A stretch of DNA of 34,056 bases. Source: CAYFSS01 sp964345975 (GTDB taxonomy: Bacteria > Bacillota > Clostridia > Saccharofermentanales > Fastidiosipilaceae). Below the pieces are notes generated by a model. That model was not told where the DNA came from. It saw nothing but the letters and a program-made list of their open reading frames with translations, and did no database searches. Position 1 is the stretch's first letter. Each line of letters starts with the position of its first letter. The stretch is taken from the NCBI GenBank assembly GCA_964345975.1, contig CAYFSS010000021.1, positions 1 through 34,056 of the forward strand, read 5' to 3'. The position numbers and the translations under genes were made by a program. This document shows, piece after piece, positions 31,138 through 34,056 of the stretch.

Positions 31138-32640
31138 CTACAAAGTTTCTTCCACCAAGTGCTTATTGCTAGCGGGAGATTCATAGGGCGATTCCATTGC
31201 AAAAGCCTCAACACTCCTCTTCGCACGATTAGGAAGCGCCAAGGTTCCCGGACCACCAATACAGCCACCAAGGCATGCCATACCTTCCAAAAGCATGCCA
31301 TCTTTACGACCTGCTTTGGCAAGGCGCATGAGTTTGACGCATTCATGAAGTCCTTCGACGCTTTCAACTTGAACTTTTTGACTAGGATCGATTTCACCAA
31401 TTCGGCCCGTTACGGCTTTGGCAACCCCTCCTGCATAAGCATAGGCACGCCCGGTTTTCGAACCGTAATCAATAGAGTCTCCAGCCGCCTCCAGTTGAGA
31501 CACCTCGATACCCTTTGCAATAAATATACCCATCAATTCTTCGAACGTAATGACGAAGTCTACGGAGTCTTTGACGTGATCTTGGATTGCCTCTAGCTTC
31601 TTTGACAAGCAAGGTCCGATAAAAACGACCTTGCTTCCGGGGTGACGCTGCTTAATTTGATGAGCCGTATAGACCATTGGCGTTGATGATTCCGAAATAT
31701 AGTCATCGAGTTCAGGAAATAGATTCTGAACCATCAACTTCCATGAATAACAGCAGCTGGTTCCGAGAAATGGCTTCTCTTCCGGAACATGTCTGAGGAA
31801 TTCTTCAGCTTCATTCAGGGTGGTTAGGTCTGCGCCAAGGGAGACCTCGACAACATCTTCGACTCCAAGGCGTCGAATAGCTTCAAGAATCTGCGCCGGA
31901 CTGGTCATGTTACCGAATTGGCCCACAAAAGACGGCGCTACGATGGCAAAGACTTGGTCGCCACGATTGATGGACCGGATGAGTTGGTAAATTTCGGATT
32001 TATCCGCTATAGCACCAAAAGGACAAGCCGTAATACAAGCTCCGCAGGCCACACAAATCTCAGGATCGATTTCCGCTCTGTTCAAATAATCAGATTTAAT
32101 CGCATCGACACCGCAACTCGCAGAACAGGGCCGATCATATTGGTGAATTGCATTATAAGGACAAGCCGCAGCGCAGCGTCCACAGTTGATGCACTCGGTT
32201 TGGTCAATTTCGGCTTGGGATTTGCCTATCGAAACACAGGCTTTAGGGCAGACATTGACACAGGGATGCGCAAGGCATTTACGACAGTTATCGGTTACGA
32301 CGGTCCCCTTGGTCGGGCAAGCTTCGCAGGCAATCTTAATAACTTCTATTAGAGGTGGGGTATAAACCCTCTCGCTCACATTGATGTCTTCGATCCCATC
32401 GGTTATGGCCTCCGTTTGATCTGCCGTCCTGGCTCTCAAACCCAAAGCCATCCGCAAGCGCTCGCCTATGACAGCTCGTTCACGGAAAATATTCTCACGA
32501 TAGGTTGCTTGTTCGCCGGGCAGGAGAGAGTACGTTTCTAAATGCAATTGAGATAAGTCTGAATCAGAATCAGCAAGCTCGGCTATACGTGTAAAGACTT
32601 GACGCCGAATTTTTATGATATCGATGAAGCTGTCTTTCAT
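31138..32640 (-). CDS. [FeFe]-hydrogenase-like protein (monomeric, group B-like)
   Basis: A 500-residue iron-sulfur protein. The H-cluster motifs are present in variant form: L1 TSCCYSW (C296, C297), L2 GPCLSKKLE (C344), L3 EGMACLGGCIGGPG (C456, C460). All four cysteine ligands plus the proton-transfer Cys are kept, while the common TSCCPxW and MPCxxK are changed to TSCCYSW and GPCxxK. Upstream lie Cys clusters for Fe-S centres: C119-C122-C127-C131, C150-C153-C156-C160 and C196-C199-C202-C206. A helical N-terminus (1-95) has no recognised domain. This layout fits the monomeric group B-like [FeFe] hydrogenases of anaerobes; H2 production or sensing is inferred. The gene follows the [2Fe-2S] gene by 12 bases, its Shine-Dalgarno sequence (AGGAG) touching that gene's stop. 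Maturases HydEFG are not in the window. Confidence 0.88.
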   Translation of the reverse strand: MKDSFIDIIKIRRQVFTRIAELADSDSDLSQLHLETYSLLPGEQATYRENIFRERAVIGERLRMALGLRARTADQTEAITDGIEDINVSERVYTPPLIEVIKIACEACPTKGTVVTDNCRKCLAHPCVNVCPKACVSIGKSQAEIDQTECINCGRCAAACPYNAIHQYDRPCSASCGVDAIKSDYLNRAEIDPEICVACGACITACPFGAIADKSEIYQLIRSINRGDQVFAIVAPSFVGQFGNMTSPAQILEAIRRLGVEDVVEVSLGADLTTLNEAEEFLRHVPEEKPFLGTSCCYSWKLMVQNLFPELDDYISESSTPMVYTAHQIKQRHPGSKVVFIGPCLSKKLEAIQDHVKDSVDFVITFEELMGIFIAKGIEVSQLEAAGDSIDYGSKTGRAYAYAGGVAKAVTGRIGEIDPSQKVQVESVEGLHECVKLMRLAKAGRKDGMLLEGMACLGGCIGGPGTLALPNRAKRSVEAFAMESPYESPASNKHLVEETL

Positions 32641-32652
32641 TAAACATAACTC

Positions 32653-32919
32653 CTATAACATAGCGTCGTTAAGGACGCATGTCATGAGTTGAGGTCCGGT
32701 AGCACCCGTGATCTTCTCACCATTGACCCAAGCGAGCGGAGCTACACTTTCATCTTCTTTGCATTCGCCGGTACAAGGCACGAAATTGATCTCCAACGTA
32801 AACTCAGGATCGATGCCTTCCATGTTATGAAGGCTTTCTTGTAAGTCTTCCAAGCTCTCAAAGAGGTGAGAGGCTCCGTAATAAATGCATTTTGAACCAC
32901 TACAAATATCTATTTTCAT
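32653..32919 (-). CDS. Thioredoxin-like [2Fe-2S] ferredoxin (HydA-partner / NuoE-like)
   Basis: An 88-residue protein with the thioredoxin-like [2Fe-2S] ferredoxin pattern: C6-x4-C11 in ICSGSKC and C49-x3-C53 in VPCTGEC, the four-Cys signature of NuoE/HydC-type electron carriers in a minimal form. It probably passes electrons to or from the hydrogenase encoded 12 bases downstream. The short segment before the first Cys fits a free-standing C-terminal domain of NuoE. Its ribosome binding site (AGGGGG) is the 3' arm of a perfect 8-bp hairpin at 32928-32970. Confidence 0.88.
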   Translation of the reverse strand: MKIDICSGSKCIYYGASHLFESLEDLQESLHNMEGIDPEFTLEINFVPCTGECKEDESVAPLAWVNGEKITGATGPQLMTCVLNDAML

Positions 32920-32927
32920 AAAATAAT

Positions 32928-32970
32928 CCCCCTAATTGATAATTCATTTACTGAACAATCCTTTAGGGGG
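32928..32970 (-). promoter_or_regulatory. Shine-Dalgarno-sequestering hairpin of the hydrogenase operon
   Basis: On the minus strand CCCCCTAA (32970-32963) is the perfect complement of TTAGGGGG (32935-32928), which contains the ribosome binding site of the [2Fe-2S] gene. The loop is 27 bases. An extended -10, TGC-TAGAAT, ends 2 bases upstream of the first arm (32972-32980), so a transcript from it would start within or right at the anti-Shine-Dalgarno arm. Confidence 0.6.
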
Positions 32971-32995
32971 AATTCTAGCATGAAATGAAAGGGGT

Positions 32996-33976
32996 TTACG
33001 CTGCCAGATCGAATTCCTTCGTATGGGGAATGAAGGGAAGGATGCGATGAAGCGAACCGCTATCGATATTAAAGGTGTCGCTGTCTGACAGATCACCTGC
33101 CTCATATCCGGCATTAAACCAACGCATTCTTTGTTCGCTTGTGCCATGGGTGAAGTTATCCGGTGAAACATTGCCCGTCATTTTTCGCTGGATTGTATCA
33201 TCACCAACCGCTGATGCTGCATTCATCGCTTCTTCGATATCACCCTTCTCAAGGTAACCTTTGTTCTGAACATGGTTCGCAAAGACGCCTGCCATATAGT
33301 CTGCTTGAAGTTCCAGACGAACCAGGACTTGTGTGTTGAATTCCGTCTCAGACATCTGGTTCTTCAACTTAAAGACTTCATCGGTGATTCCCAGCAGATT
33401 CTGAACATGGTGTCCTACCTCGTGCGCTAAGACGTAAGCAAAAGCAAAATCTCCGGGTGCATCGAATTTATCTCGTAGTTCGGCATAGAAACTTGGATCG
33501 ATATAGATGCTTTGATCTGCCGGACAATAGAAAGGTCCCATCCTTGAGTCCCCAATGCCGCACCCGGTCTGGGTTTGCCCCGAATAAAGGACAAGGGTGG
33601 GTTCGCGGTAGGTCGCACCTTCTTCTCGAAACAAATCATGCCAAACGTCTTCAGTATCAGCGAGGACGACCGAAAGGAATTCTTCTAATTCGTTTTGATA
33701 CTGGAAGTCTGCACTCTGAGCTTGACTAGATTGTGTTCCCGGATTGCGGGCATTACTGCGTTCTTGTGGTGCCTCGGAAGGACCACCCAGTCCGTTTCCC
33801 AAAAAATAAATGAGAAGCAGGATGATGATACCGCCGATACCCCCTACCGGAAGGATTCCACCGGGTCTACCCATGGGGCGCCCACTGCGTCCTACGGATA
33901 GTCCAGGAAAATTAAAGCCTCCACCGGAACCACCACGTCTAACATTCGTACTTTGACGACGTCCGCGCCATTTCAT
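32996..33976 (-). CDS. YpfJ/KPN_02809-type neutral zinc metallopeptidase
   Basis: A 326-residue putative zinc protease. The N-terminus is Arg/Gly-rich (MKWRGRRQSTNVRRGGSG) and is followed by one membrane helix at about 42-60, then a linker and the catalytic domain. HEVGHH (185-190) is the zinc motif, and the LELQADYMAG region (about 221-230) provides the expected third acidic ligand. Features of the family such as GCG..DSRMGPFYCP and the FNAGYEAGD near the C-terminus are present. It should face the outside of the cell. Its biological role is unknown. AAGGAG lies 7 bases upstream of the ATG. The hydrogenase operon starts 76 bases downstream on the same strand. Confidence 0.92.
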   Translation of the reverse strand: MKWRGRRQSTNVRRGGSGGGFNFPGLSVGRSGRPMGRPGGILPVGGIGGIIILLLIYFLGNGLGGPSEAPQERSNARNPGTQSSQAQSADFQYQNELEEFLSVVLADTEDVWHDLFREEGATYREPTLVLYSGQTQTGCGIGDSRMGPFYCPADQSIYIDPSFYAELRDKFDAPGDFAFAYVLAHEVGHHVQNLLGITDEVFKLKNQMSETEFNTQVLVRLELQADYMAGVFANHVQNKGYLEKGDIEEAMNAASAVGDDTIQRKMTGNVSPDNFTHGTSEQRMRWFNAGYEAGDLSDSDTFNIDSGSLHRILPFIPHTKEFDLAA

Positions 33977-34056
33977 AAATTTGCTCCTTCGTATTGGGAA
34001 TTAATCATGTTTCTCTCTGCAACAAGGATAATACTGATTCCTCAGTGATTTTGATC

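Overview
The window looks like chromosomal DNA of an anaerobic, low-to-mid GC Bacillota (Clostridia-like) bacterium. The reasons are strong AGGAGG-type ribosome binding sites, ATG/GTG/TTG starts, short intergenic gaps, a KtrAB-type potassium uptake system, a two-subunit ferredoxin-dependent 2-oxoacid oxidoreductase, an [FeFe]-hydrogenase-like protein with a thioredoxin-like [2Fe-2S] partner, and no respiratory genes. The exact lineage cannot be fixed from the sequence alone. There are no rRNA or tRNA genes and no CRISPR array.

Layout. 1-4.5 kb (+): nitroreductase, SAM methyltransferase, a metallo-beta-lactamase/rhodanese protein and a GNAT acetyltransferase. 4.5-5.2 kb is non-coding and repeat-rich (a 21-bp and a 9-bp tandem repeat). 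5.2-8.8 kb (+): an APH-fold kinase, a scar holding a decayed membrane-protein gene and a broken IS30-type element, a short-chain dehydrogenase, and a membrane-anchored HExxH peptidase. 8.8-12 kb (-): operon ktrB-ktrA-S66 carboxypeptidase. 12.5-20.2 kb: two DsrE-like proteins, an M42 aminopeptidase, a YczE/YitT-like membrane protein, two paralogous aldo/keto reductases flanking an OsmC protein, and a CoA-disulfide-reductase/rhodanese fusion. 20.4-22 kb (+): a 26-codon Cys-bearing mini-gene and mgtE. 22-23.4 kb is a second scar: a decayed sensor histidine kinase, the 5' part of an IS256-type element, and the 3' tail of the same IS30-type element seen at 6.6-7.0 kb. 23.7-27.2 kb: ABC-F ATPase, a FeoB-associated-type Cys-rich membrane peptide, peroxiredoxin, hexapeptide acetyltransferase. 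27.2-34 kb (-): korA-korB, a sugar isomerase/epimerase-like protein, the [2Fe-2S] protein plus hydrogenase pair, and a YpfJ-type zinc metallopeptidase.

How the genes may work together. Many genes deal with reactive sulfur, persulfides, thiols or peroxides: MBL-rhodanese, two DsrE proteins, OsmC, CoADR-rhodanese and peroxiredoxin. Low-potential electron metabolism is represented by KorAB and the hydrogenase pair, and ion homeostasis by KtrAB and MgtE. Several 5' regions carry palindromes or hairpins that could be regulatory. The most notable are a perfect 8-bp stem covering the ribosome binding site of the hydrogenase operon, and a self-contained promoter-hairpin-RBS-mini-ORF-hairpin unit upstream of mgtE.
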